Source: an uncultured Eubacteriaceae bacterium
Lineage (GTDB): Bacteria > Bacillota > Clostridia > Lachnospirales > CAG-274
Direction of reading: 5' to 3'
DNA: 6,632 bases
Assembly: GCA_946534775.1 (NCBI GenBank)
Contig: CAMNCZ010000058.1
Location: 1 to 6,632, forward strand
Below the pieces are notes generated by a model. It searched no databases. It saw only the letters and a program-made list of their open reading frames with translations, and was not told the origin of the DNA. The number at the start of each line of letters is the position of its first letter. Position 1 is the first letter of the stretch. The translations under genes were made by a program, and so were the position numbers. This document shows, in pieces, positions 1 through 6,015 of this stretch.

Positions 1-39
1 GGGGTTGACGGGCGTAAAATCAAGCTGAATTTACAATAG
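1..39 (+). CDS. Possible C-terminal end of an upstream gene (partial)
   Basis: Reading the first base as codon position 1, the plus strand is open for 12 codons (GVDGRKIKLNLQ) and stops at TAG (37-39). The peptide is hydrophilic and protein-like and lies in the same direction as the pectinase gene, so it could be the tail of an upstream gene in a pectin-utilisation cluster. Twelve codons are too few to establish coding or family, and no terminator follows it before the pectinase promoter region. The alternative is that positions 1-134 are entirely intergenic. Confidence 0.2.
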   Translation, partial: GVDGRKIKLNLQ

Positions 40-67
40 CCTTTGTGCGTTAAATCGGAATTTACAA
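27..67. repeat. Direct repeat GAATTTACAA, two copies 31 bp apart
   Basis: GAATTTACAA occurs exactly at 27-36 and again at 58-67. The offset is 31 bp, close to three helical turns, which would place both copies on the same DNA face upstream of the pectinase promoter. An inverted GTAAA (14-18) lies further left. Such spacing fits an activator or repressor site, but the sequence is AT-rich and the repeat could be chance. Confidence 0.3.
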
Positions 68-75
68 AAAAACGC

Positions 76-104
76 TGGTAATTTCATTCCATATATGGTA
101 TTAT
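76..104 (+). promoter_or_regulatory. Putative extended -10 promoter for the GH28 gene
   Basis: TATTAT at 99-104 is preceded by TGG (96-98), which forms an extended TGN -10 element. The -35 region 17 bp upstream (TGGTAA, 76-81) matches TTGACA in only three of six positions, so the promoter would be weak or dependent on an activator. The expected transcription start near 111 gives a leader of about 24 nt with AAAGGGGTG (120s) as ribosome binding site. The palindrome CCATATATGG (89-98) abuts the -10 and could be an operator. Confidence 0.4.
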
Positions 105-134
105 GTAAGTATCAATACAAAAAGGGGTGTTCTT

Positions 135-1481
135 ATGGAAAAAATAGATTTTGATGTTATTGTTCCCGAATTTAAGGATGTAACTTACAATATAACCGAT
201 TTCGGCGCCGTTTCGGGCGGCAGGGTAAAAAACACCGAGGCCTTTGAAAAGGCTTTGAATGAGTGTTCCGCTTCGGGCGGAGGTCACGTTGTTGTGCCGC
301 GCGGCATCTGGCTTACGGGCCCGATAAAGCTTAAAAGCAATGTAGATCTGCACCTTGAAAGGGGCGCAGTCATTCTTTTCTCGGCGGATTTCAATGATTA
401 TCCGCTTATAAACACCAGTTTTGAAGGCTTTTTCACCTATCGCTGCGTATCGCCCATATACGGGCTTGAACTTGAGAATGTGGCTATAACGGGCGACGGC
501 GTTATAGACGGCAGCGGCGGCGCGTGGAGACCCGTAAAGCATTTTAAACTGCCCGAAAGGCAGTGGACAAGCCTTATCGGCAGCGGCGGCTGTGTACTTG
601 ACGGCAAGGAAGAGAGTTGGTGGCCGACCGAGGCCGCAAAACAGGGCAATCTTACCCTTGTTAAAAATCCCGAACTTTTAAGAAACAAAGAGGAATGTGA
701 GAAATACCGCGATTTCCTGCGCCCTGCAATGGTCAATTTTACAAACTGCAAAAAAGTTTTGCTTGACGGTGTCACTTTCCAGAACTCACCTGCGTGGAAT
801 TTACACCCCTGGTGCTGCGAACACGTCACCATACGCAATGTAAATGTGCGCAATCCGTGGTTCTCGCAAAACGGCGACGGTCTTGACGTGGACAGCTGCA
901 AATATGTAAAGGTATACGACAGTGTGTTTGATGTTGGCGACGATGCCCTCTGCGTAAAATCGGGCAAGAACGAAGACGGCAGAAAACTGGGCAAGCCCTG
1001 CGAATTTGTCGAATTTAAAAACTGTACCGTTTATCACGGACACGGCGGTTTTGTAATAGGCAGTGAAATGTCGGGCGGCGTTAAAAACATTTATATAAGC
1101 GACTGCACATTTATCGGCACGGATACGGGCCTTCGCTTTAAAAGCTGTATCGGCCGCGGCGGCGTAGTCGAGGATATCTATGTAAACAACATCGATATGA
1201 CCGAGATACCCAAAGAAGCCATTATCTTTACTATGGGCTACGATATGGACACCAAGGCAGGCACCGAAGTTGCCCCCGAGGAAATACCCGAGTTTAAAAA
1301 CGTGTACATAGAAAACGTGCGCTGCGCAAAGGCAGGTACACCTATCTCCATCAGCGGACTTAGCGCTATGCCCGTACACGATATCACACTCAAAAACATA
1401 AACATCGCATCCTCAAAAGATATAAAAACCGAACACGCCGAAAATATCGTAATGGAAAATGTAAATATAGAAAAGATCTGA
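135..1481 (+). CDS. Glycoside hydrolase family 28 (polygalacturonase / exo-galacturonidase type)
   Basis: This 448-residue enzyme should hydrolyse alpha-1,4-galacturonosyl bonds in pectin fragments by inversion. The N-terminus carries the typical GH28 opening (TDFGAVSGG near 21-29, then a GGGHVVVPRGIWLTGPI stretch at 48-64). The catalytic elements are all recognisable: NGDG at 246-249 (D248), GDD at 268-270 (D269, D270), GHGG at 302-305 (H303) and LRFK at 333-336 (R334, K336). They vary from the common NTD and RIK forms. A roughly 70-residue insertion (about 128-197, with AWRPVK and SWWP) sits before the first catalytic motif, as I recall for bacterial exo-acting members. There is no signal peptide or membrane segment, so the protein is probably cytoplasmic and acts on imported oligogalacturonides. 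The start is supported by AAAGGGGTG at 121-128. It appears monocistronic within the window, ending in a strong terminator. The exact substrate (oligogalacturonate, xylogalacturonan or a rhamnogalacturonan fragment) cannot be read from the sequence. Confidence 0.93.
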   Translation: MEKIDFDVIVPEFKDVTYNITDFGAVSGGRVKNTEAFEKALNECSASGGGHVVVPRGIWLTGPIKLKSNVDLHLERGAVILFSADFNDYPLINTSFEGFFTYRCVSPIYGLELENVAITGDGVIDGSGGAWRPVKHFKLPERQWTSLIGSGGCVLDGKEESWWPTEAAKQGNLTLVKNPELLRNKEECEKYRDFLRPAMVNFTNCKKVLLDGVTFQNSPAWNLHPWCCEHVTIRNVNVRNPWFSQNGDGLDVDSCKYVKVYDSVFDVGDDALCVKSGKNEDGRKLGKPCEFVEFKNCTVYHGHGGFVIGSEMSGGVKNIYISDCTFIGTDTGLRFKSCIGRGGVVEDIYVNNIDMTEIPKEAIIFTMGYDMDTKAGTEVAPEEIPEFKNVYIENVRCAKAGTPISISGLSAMPVHDITLKNINIASSKDIKTEHAENIVMENVNIEKI

Positions 1482-1485
1482 TAAC

Positions 1486-1520
1486 AAAAGAGGGTGTCGC
1501 ATTAAGCGCCACCCTCTTTT
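1486..1520. terminator. Bidirectional rho-independent terminator between convergent genes
   Basis: AAAAGAGGGTG (1486-1496) pairs perfectly with CACCCTCTTTT (1510-1520), and an inner CGC/GCG can extend the stem around the loop. A T-rich tail (CTTTTTATTTT) follows on the plus strand, and CTTTTGTTAT follows on the minus strand. It lies 4 nt after the stop of the GH28 gene and 5 nt after the stop of the lipoprotein gene, so it serves both convergent transcripts. Confidence 0.93.
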
Positions 1521-1525
1521 TATTT

Positions 1526-2437
1526 TCAATACTCCAGCGCAAGCACATTCAGCCACATATTGTTTTCGCCCTTGGTAATATTTTGGCGGTAGGTGTATTT
1601 TATGTCGTTTTTTGTGCCTTGTGCATCTTTATTTTGGCTGTAGAGTTCGTTAAGCAGTTCCGCAGCCCTTGTATCAAAGGCAAGCTGTTTTAAATTATTT
1701 TCCGTCAGCTTGTTTGTATTTTTGTTTGTCATAAAAAAGATATTTACATACTTTATTTCGTCCCGATCCATATAAAAGTTTACTTTCAGCGGCAGGTCTT
1801 TATACGCCGGTTCATCTTTTAAGATGTACATAAATTGATTTTGCAGCAAAAACGCATAGTTCGCAAACGATATCATATTTTTGCCCGTATAGAAATACGG
1901 CGTGCCCTCATTTTCGTAATATGCGGCAGACAAATATTCTTTCCCGAGTGAGGTACCGCTGTACAAAAGCCCCGTTTTTTTGCCGATATCATCTATAAAC
2001 GGGCGATATTCTTCGGCACACAGCAGCACATCACCGACCACAGCATAACCGCCCGTTCCCTGCGTATCGGACTGCTTTTTATAGCAAAACAGCATTTCGG
2101 GGTGCTTTTTGTCGCGGTAAACACGCACCGCGTCTGTCGGTACGTCAAATATCTCGTCGGTAATATCTTCCCTTTTTGCCAGTTCTTTATCAACATCTAT
2201 CTCAAGCACCTGCTTTAAATGCGCTTTTCTCTCCTCCTCGGTCTCACCGCTCAGCTGATCTTCACTCAGTTCTCTGCCGTTATCCTCATCGACCTTTAAA
2301 CTTATGTCGCGGTATTGCGCTATCAGCTGTTTTTGAGAAGCGGTATCTTCAAGCTTGTAGTCTATGCCGTATCCCGTGGTTTTGGCGCCGCAGCCCGCAA
2401 GGCAAAGCAGCAGCAATGCCGCAATATATTTTTTCAT
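1526..2437 (-). CDS. Secreted lipoprotein of unknown family, last gene of the ABC operon
   Basis: The protein has 303 residues. It starts with MKKY, a hydrophobic stretch and the lipobox LAGC (13-16), so signal peptidase II should cut before Cys16 and anchor a mature protein of about 288 residues to the outer face of the membrane. The rest is hydrophilic and charged, with an acidic Glu/Lys-rich segment at about 40-85 and an aromatic C-terminal half (repeated Y, F and N). I do not recognise the family. The ATG at 2437-2435 is preferred to a GTG three codons upstream (2446) because that GTG lies inside the GGAGGTG ribosome binding site that serves the ATG. The start overlaps the stop of the preceding membrane gene as TAATG, implying translational coupling. 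Its position suggests an accessory subunit of the transporter, such as a substrate-binding or sensing lipoprotein; that role is inference. Confidence 0.87.
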   Translation of the reverse strand: MKKYIAALLLLCLAGCGAKTTGYGIDYKLEDTASQKQLIAQYRDISLKVDEDNGRELSEDQLSGETEEERKAHLKQVLEIDVDKELAKREDITDEIFDVPTDAVRVYRDKKHPEMLFCYKKQSDTQGTGGYAVVGDVLLCAEEYRPFIDDIGKKTGLLYSGTSLGKEYLSAAYYENEGTPYFYTGKNMISFANYAFLLQNQFMYILKDEPAYKDLPLKVNFYMDRDEIKYVNIFFMTNKNTNKLTENNLKQLAFDTRAAELLNELYSQNKDAQGTKNDIKYTYRQNITKGENNMWLNVLALEY

Positions 2438-3405
2438 TATTGACACCTCCGTATCAGCAGTTTATTTACCGTAAGGCTCATTAACAGCCCTATAATGCCG
2501 CCTATAACAAGCGCAAGCGGGATATTGTCGCGCATTTCGGCAAACTCGGGCGTAAAGCAGGCCGCACCGATGCTTACAAGCGCTATTGCCGTTATCGCCG
2601 CCCCGTCATAGCGGAAAAGAGGATGTTTCGACTCTCCGCCGCCGTAAAACCTCAGCGCCGCCCAAAACGACGGTATAAACAATATAAGCGACACGATAAG
2701 CATTAAAAAAGTGAAAGTGTAGTTTTGTGCGCCGAAATTTTGAAGCAGCTTTCTCAGCGGCGTAACGATATCGGTGTCTGTCAGAATGTAATTATCCAAT
2801 ATGTTCATAACCCCCGAAAAGGCGAAAATCGCAAGTACCGCAAGCGCAATGCCCGTTACCGCATTTTTGCTTACGCAGCAGCAAAGCGAGATAAACCAGT
2901 ACACGGCAAACGCAAACGCAAAGGCGGCAAACGCACTCAGCACAATAAAGTTTTTATCGAAAACATCTTCATAATAGTCCCTGAAAGCCCAACTTACGGT
3001 GTTTATAAGCCAGCTGTTTTTTTCCGCAAAGCCAAACAGTACAACCGCATACACCACTGCCGTAACGGCGGATATAAACGCCGCAGTCACGGATTTGGCA
3101 AGAATAAGCTGTTTGTTTGTATATGGCAAGGCACGCGAAAAATCGGGATAATCGCGGGTGTACTGCACAAAAACCAGCAGCGCCGCCCAGAATATGCTTG
3201 CCGAATAAATAATTTCCTGCAATTCCGATGAAAGGTAGATATTCGGCACAAGGTACACAGACGAATAATAAGCGATAGTTTCAATATTTTGCGCCGTTCT
3301 GCCCACACAAACGGGTATCAGCAAAAACAGCGCTATCCACAGCACCCATACACTGCGCCCAAACTCGGCCTTTATTATAGGAAATGTATTTTTTATCTTA
3401 TCCAT
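2437..3405 (-). CDS. ABC-2-like membrane subunit A (8 predicted TM segments)
   Basis: The protein has 322 residues, with about eight hydrophobic segments visible near 18-36, 67-84, 104-126, 152-175, 182-204, 229-253, 268-286 and 295-317. There is no signal peptide and no ATPase motif. After the second hydrophobic segment comes a charged loop with RALPYTNKQLILAK (91-104), the kind of juxtamembrane loop seen in ABC-2 type permeases. The neighbouring membrane protein has a similar ALPY loop, so the two are probably the paired transmembrane halves served by the ATPase encoded upstream. The ribosome binding site AAAGGGGA overlaps the last codons of the upstream gene, 3 nt before this start. The membrane-subunit assignment rests on topology and context; the exact family name is not certain. 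The transported substrate is unknown. Confidence 0.87.
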   Translation of the reverse strand: MDKIKNTFPIIKAEFGRSVWVLWIALFLLIPVCVGRTAQNIETIAYYSSVYLVPNIYLSSELQEIIYSASIFWAALLVFVQYTRDYPDFSRALPYTNKQLILAKSVTAAFISAVTAVVYAVVLFGFAEKNSWLINTVSWAFRDYYEDVFDKNFIVLSAFAAFAFAFAVYWFISLCCCVSKNAVTGIALAVLAIFAFSGVMNILDNYILTDTDIVTPLRKLLQNFGAQNYTFTFLMLIVSLILFIPSFWAALRFYGGGESKHPLFRYDGAAITAIALVSIGAACFTPEFAEMRDNIPLALVIGGIIGLLMSLTVNKLLIRRCQ

Positions 3406-3408
3406 AAT

Positions 3409-4545
3409 TTAATCCCCTTTCAAAATGAGATTTTTAAGCATCAGCAGCGCAAGCAAAGCGCCCGAAACTATCAGAAATGCGCCGCTCAAAAGAGTCTTTG
3501 GTGTATAATTGCAAAAATAATAAGCAAAGTGAAAAAACGTAAACGCACCCTCAACCATAAAGCCTGCCCACGCAATGTATTTTACGGGCGTAAACATAAA
3601 TATATCGCCCGCACGCTCTATCTTTGCGTGTTTGTTCAGCCAAAAGGCAAGTACCGCAAAAACTGCGGTAAACACCGTAATTATAAGCATCCCCCTGCTT
3701 TGTGTGATATGCGAAGATAAGTTTTCCCCGAGTGCGGCGAATGTTTTGCCGCTTAAAGTATCGTACAAAAATACATTGTAAAAATCCGCAATGCCCGCAA
3801 GCATCCAATAGCCGCCAACAAGTGCGCCGCCCGTTATTATCGCCGCGTAAACGCTTCTGCCGAAAAGTGTCTGCATAAACAGCATCAGCGTGTAAAAAAA
3901 CAGCGTCAGACGCAGATTTGTCAAAACACGGCCGCCTATATGTGAAAACAACTCCACTTCACTCATATAATCATCGGGCATACACATTCTTTGTGCCACA
4001 AAGCGCACACTCGGCATAAAATGCCTTATCCATAGCGAAAGCACTGTAAATTCACCGACAAAATAAATAATTATCACGATAAAACCGCATAAAGCTCGCT
4101 CGCAGAACAGCCTGTCGCGCTTATACGGCAGGGCGCTTTCAAAGCTTTGCCCTTTGCGCCGTCTTTCAGCCGCAAACACATGCACCGCGCAGGCTGCGGC
4201 AAGCGCAAAGCCCATACCCGCGGCAAAATCCAGGTTTCGCACCGTTTCGTTCCTGATCGGAAAGAATACATCGGGAACATACACATTGTATTTATTCATC
4301 GAAGAGTAATATCCGTATTCCGAATAGTGCAGTCTCAACGGGATATATTCCTTATCAAACTTTTCACTGCTTATGGTTTTAAATGTTTCTTCGCTTAAAT
4401 CACTTGAAGCGGCGATATCGTAAACCAAAGCCGTATACTCCGATACCCTGCCCGTATGCGCCATAAGGCTTGCTATGGCTATCATCAGCATAATAAGCGC
4501 CTTATAAATTTCTGATTTGAATACACGTTTAAAAATGGGTGTCAT
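3409..4545 (-). CDS. ABC-2-like membrane subunit B (about 8 TM segments, large extracellular loop)
   Basis: The protein has 378 residues. A first hydrophobic segment (about 14-30) is followed by a polar, tyrosine-rich region at about 31-104 that should lie outside the membrane. Further hydrophobic segments are near 106-126, 150-174, 208-228, 233-253, 284-304, 323-343 and 351-371. A basic loop after the second segment reads AERRRKGQSFESALPYKRDRL (split: AERRRKG then SFESALPYKRDRL, about 126-145), and its ALPY matches the loop of the next gene's protein. It begins 4 nt after the ATPase gene, and its ribosome binding site AGGTGA includes that gene's stop codon. The most likely role is one half of a heteromeric permease; the extracellular domain could contact substrate or the lipoprotein encoded downstream. 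Membrane location is well supported, the partnership is inferred from operon structure. Confidence 0.87.
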   Translation of the reverse strand: MTPIFKRVFKSEIYKALIMLMIAIASLMAHTGRVSEYTALVYDIAASSDLSEETFKTISSEKFDKEYIPLRLHYSEYGYYSSMNKYNVYVPDVFFPIRNETVRNLDFAAGMGFALAAACAVHVFAAERRRKGQSFESALPYKRDRLFCERALCGFIVIIIYFVGEFTVLSLWIRHFMPSVRFVAQRMCMPDDYMSEVELFSHIGGRVLTNLRLTLFFYTLMLFMQTLFGRSVYAAIITGGALVGGYWMLAGIADFYNVFLYDTLSGKTFAALGENLSSHITQSRGMLIITVFTAVFAVLAFWLNKHAKIERAGDIFMFTPVKYIAWAGFMVEGAFTFFHFAYYFCNYTPKTLLSGAFLIVSGALLALLMLKNLILKGD

Positions 4546-4549
4546 AAAA

Positions 4550-5416
4550 TCACCTGCTTTCCGCCGTTATCACAAATATTTCTTCAAGGCTTATGCCTAC
4601 CTCTTCCACGACCGATGCCCCCATAAGTTTCAGCGCAGGCACCGTGTTTTCATCATAATTTGTTGTGGTAAGATAGTAAACACTGCCCAGTTTTTCAACC
4701 CCGAAACTTTCTTTCAGCACGTCCAAATCGGGTGTTTTGTCAAAAATGACCTGCAATTTTTTAACCTTGTCCTTTAAATCGTCGATATTGCTTTGATACT
4801 CTGCCCTGCCGTTCTGCATAATGGTTATCTCGTCGCAAAGTTTTTCAAGCTCGCTTAAATGGTGCGATGAAATAAGCACCGCAAGGCCGTTTTGCTCCGT
4901 TTCGTCTATCACTATATCCAAAAGCTGCTTTTTTGCGAATGCATCCAGACCGCTTGTGGGTTCGTCAAGTATAAGCACTTCGGGGTTTGAGGATATTGCA
5001 AGCATAAACGAAAGCCGCATCTGCTGACCCTTTGAAAGTCTGCCGACCCTGCGCTTCGGGTCCAGTTTGAATATATCGTTCAGCCCCGAAAATTTTTCCT
5101 TGTCAAAATCCGGATAAACCTCCGCAAAGAAATCCCGCATCTGCGCGCAGGTATAGTCCTCGTACATAGTGTTGCTGTCTGCCACATAGCCTATTTTTAT
5201 TTTGGCCGCGGGGTTTTCATAAACGGGCGTTCCATCAAGCAGCACTTCCCCGCCGTCGGGCTTGAATATGCCCACACAGCATTTTATCGCCGTTGTTTTG
5301 CCCGCACCGTTTTCCCCTATAAGTCCGTGTATCGTGCCTTTTTCCACCGAAAGCGAAAAATCGTCAACGGCACAAAAACCGCCGAATTTTTTGGTTAAAT
5401 TTTTAATTTCAAGCAT
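4550..5416 (-). CDS. ABC transporter ATP-binding protein (YtrB/BcrA-like)
   Basis: This 288-residue nucleotide-binding subunit powers the membrane pair encoded downstream. Visible elements are Walker A GENGAGKT (34-41), the signature LSKGQ (127-131, in place of LSGGQ), Walker B VLILDEPT (147-154, catalytic E152), D-loop SGLD (155-158) and switch histidine H185 in SSHHL. The usual Q-loop glutamine is not seen: the segment reads GYVADSNTMYED (76-87), a substitution I recall in several BcrA/CcmA-type exporters' ATPases. The C-terminal 80 residues are a regulatory tail rather than a second nucleotide-binding domain. The gene overlaps the GntR gene by 8 nt, and its ribosome binding site AAGGAGGGG lies within the 3' end of that gene. 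The protein is probably cytoplasmic and membrane-associated. Family assignment is secure; export versus other function is inferred. Confidence 0.97.
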   Translation of the reverse strand: MLEIKNLTKKFGGFCAVDDFSLSVEKGTIHGLIGENGAGKTTAIKCCVGIFKPDGGEVLLDGTPVYENPAAKIKIGYVADSNTMYEDYTCAQMRDFFAEVYPDFDKEKFSGLNDIFKLDPKRRVGRLSKGQQMRLSFMLAISSNPEVLILDEPTSGLDAFAKKQLLDIVIDETEQNGLAVLISSHHLSELEKLCDEITIMQNGRAEYQSNIDDLKDKVKKLQVIFDKTPDLDVLKESFGVEKLGSVYYLTTTNYDENTVPALKLMGASVVEEVGISLEEIFVITAESR

Positions 5417-5786
5417 TGTTCTGCCCCTCCTTTATCTCGTCATATATCTTAGCTGCAATATCCGTCACTTCTTCTTTGGTTTTTCCCGCATAGATAAGCT
5501 CCGTTATCAGCGGCCGCATTTTCTCCGCCGCATCGGTGTCTACAGTCTTCGGTATATCGTTTACAAGCGTTCCTTTTCCCCTTACGGTGATTATAACGCC
5601 CTGCCGCTCCAGTTCCTGATAGGCTTTTGCAACAGTGTTTGGGTTTACCTCGATAGAGGCCGCAAGCTTCCGCACCGAGGGCAGCGCATCGCCCGGTTTA
5701 AGCAACCCCTGCACGATACTGCGCTTGACCTGCTGTACAAGCTGCTCGTAAATAGGTATACTGCTGCGCAGATCTATTTTAAACAT
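5409..5786 (-). CDS. GntR-family transcriptional regulator, YtrA subfamily
   Basis: The 125-residue length is typical of YtrA-type regulators, which have the GntR winged helix but only a short C-terminal dimerisation helix pair and no ligand-binding domain. The N-terminus shows the family pattern: PIYEQLVQQVKRSIVQG (11-27), LPSVRKLA (about 35-42), VNPNTVAKAYQELERQG (47-63) with the recognition helix, and a wing VRGKGTLV (about 67-74). Residues 78-125 are a charged amphipathic region. It is the first gene of the operon and sits behind a promoter carrying a matching operator, so it most likely represses itself and the transporter genes until an envelope or antibiotic signal. The start is supported by AAAGGAGC about 8 nt upstream. 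The family is clear; the inducing signal is unknown. Confidence 0.96.
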   Translation of the reverse strand: MFKIDLRSSIPIYEQLVQQVKRSIVQGLLKPGDALPSVRKLAASIEVNPNTVAKAYQELERQGVIITVRGKGTLVNDIPKTVDTDAAEKMRPLITELIYAGKTKEEVTDIAAKIYDEIKEGQNNA

Positions 5787-5794
5787 ATTGTTTG

Positions 5795-5802
5795 CTCCTT
5801 TC
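5795..5802 (-). promoter_or_regulatory. Ribosome binding site of the GntR gene
   Basis: On the minus strand AAAGGAGC precedes the ATG at 5786-5784 with about 8 nt between, a strong match to the anti-Shine-Dalgarno sequence, and it fixes this start. No other in-frame ATG lies upstream before the promoter. Confidence 0.85.
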
Positions 5803-5822
5803 GTAAATATATAAGTGTTCTA

Positions 5823-5847
5823 ACTGTACTATATATATTAATACACT
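5823..5847. promoter_or_regulatory. YtrA-type operator (AGTGTA-N13-TACAGT)
   Basis: On the minus strand AGTGTA and TACAGT are separated by exactly 13 bp (plus-strand arms ACTGTA 5823-5828 and TACACT 5842-5847). The inner bases TTA and TAG extend the symmetry. As I recall, the characterised Bacillus subtilis YtrA site is AGTGTA-N13-TACACT, so only one base differs. The site covers the -10 hexamer and reaches the expected transcription start, so bound repressor would block RNA polymerase. The adjacent gene encodes a YtrA-type regulator, which supports autorepression. Confidence 0.75.
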
Positions 5848-5863
5848 AAATACAATTTGTCAA
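5835..5863 (-). promoter_or_regulatory. SigA-type promoter of the GntR-ABC operon
   Basis: On the minus strand the -35 is a perfect TTGACA (5863-5858) and the -10 is TAATAT (5840-5835, one mismatch to TATAAT), with an ideal 17-bp spacer. A run of A and T upstream could act as an UP element. The expected start near 5828 gives a leader of about 40 nt. Such a strong promoter with an operator over the -10 fits a tightly repressed, inducible operon. Confidence 0.88.
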
Positions 5864-5917
5864 GTGTTTTTTTATTTTTTATTTTTCATTATCACATTTA
5901 CGATTAAAATACTTTTT

Positions 5918-5933
5918 ATGAAAATAATTTCAT
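5918..5933. repeat. Perfect inverted repeat ATGAAA-N4-TTTCAT
   Basis: Six-base arms at 5918-5923 and 5928-5933 are separated by ATAA. The repeat ends 7 bp before the -35 hexamer of the AbrB-type gene, a position suited to an operator or activator site. The symmetry is exact, but short AT-rich palindromes arise by chance in this composition. Confidence 0.35.
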
Positions 5934-5940
5934 TTTTTAC

Positions 5941-5969
5941 TTTACATTTGCTTATTATTTTGATAAAAT
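5941..5969 (+). promoter_or_regulatory. SigA-type promoter of the AbrB-family gene
   Basis: TTTACA (5941-5946) and TAAAAT (5964-5969) are separated by 17 bp. TGA (5961-5963) directly before the -10 supplies an extended -10 TG. The predicted start near 5976 leaves a leader of about 64 nt that holds two hairpins. No sporulation-sigma consensus is evident. Confidence 0.72.
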
Positions 5970-5993
5970 ATTATTAGGAGAAATAAATTTTTC

Positions 5994-6015
5994 AAAAAAA
6001 GGGGGAGTTTCCCCC
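5994..6015 (-). terminator. Minus-strand rho-independent terminator in the AbrB leader
   Basis: On the minus strand GGGGGA (6015-6010), loop AAC, TCCCCC (6006-6001) is followed by seven T (6000-5994), a textbook intrinsic terminator. It would stop transcription entering from the right, either read-through from the dockerin-like gene or an antisense RNA over the AbrB-type gene, before it reaches the ABC operon promoter. On the plus strand the same hairpin has no T tract and should not terminate. Confidence 0.65.

Noticed and set aside
84..1379. Three minus-strand open frames (84-542, 437-994, 801-1379) opposite the GH28 gene
   Set aside because: They lie wholly or mostly antisense to a clear GH28 gene, have no recognisable domains or good ribosome binding sites, and have translations of low-complexity, shadow-like composition.
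2438..2446. GTG start giving a three-residue longer lipoprotein
   Set aside because: The GTG is part of the GGAGGTG ribosome binding site; the ATG at 2437-2435 has ideal spacing and gives a standard lipoprotein signal starting MKK.
2176..5849. Several plus-strand open frames opposite the ABC operon
   Set aside because: All are antisense to well-supported genes, carry no family motif and are rich in residues expected from reading the complement of coding DNA.
6001..6015. Plus-strand attenuator before the AbrB-type gene
   Set aside because: The GC hairpin is followed by GGTATTAT and not by a T run on the plus strand, so intrinsic termination in that direction is not expected.
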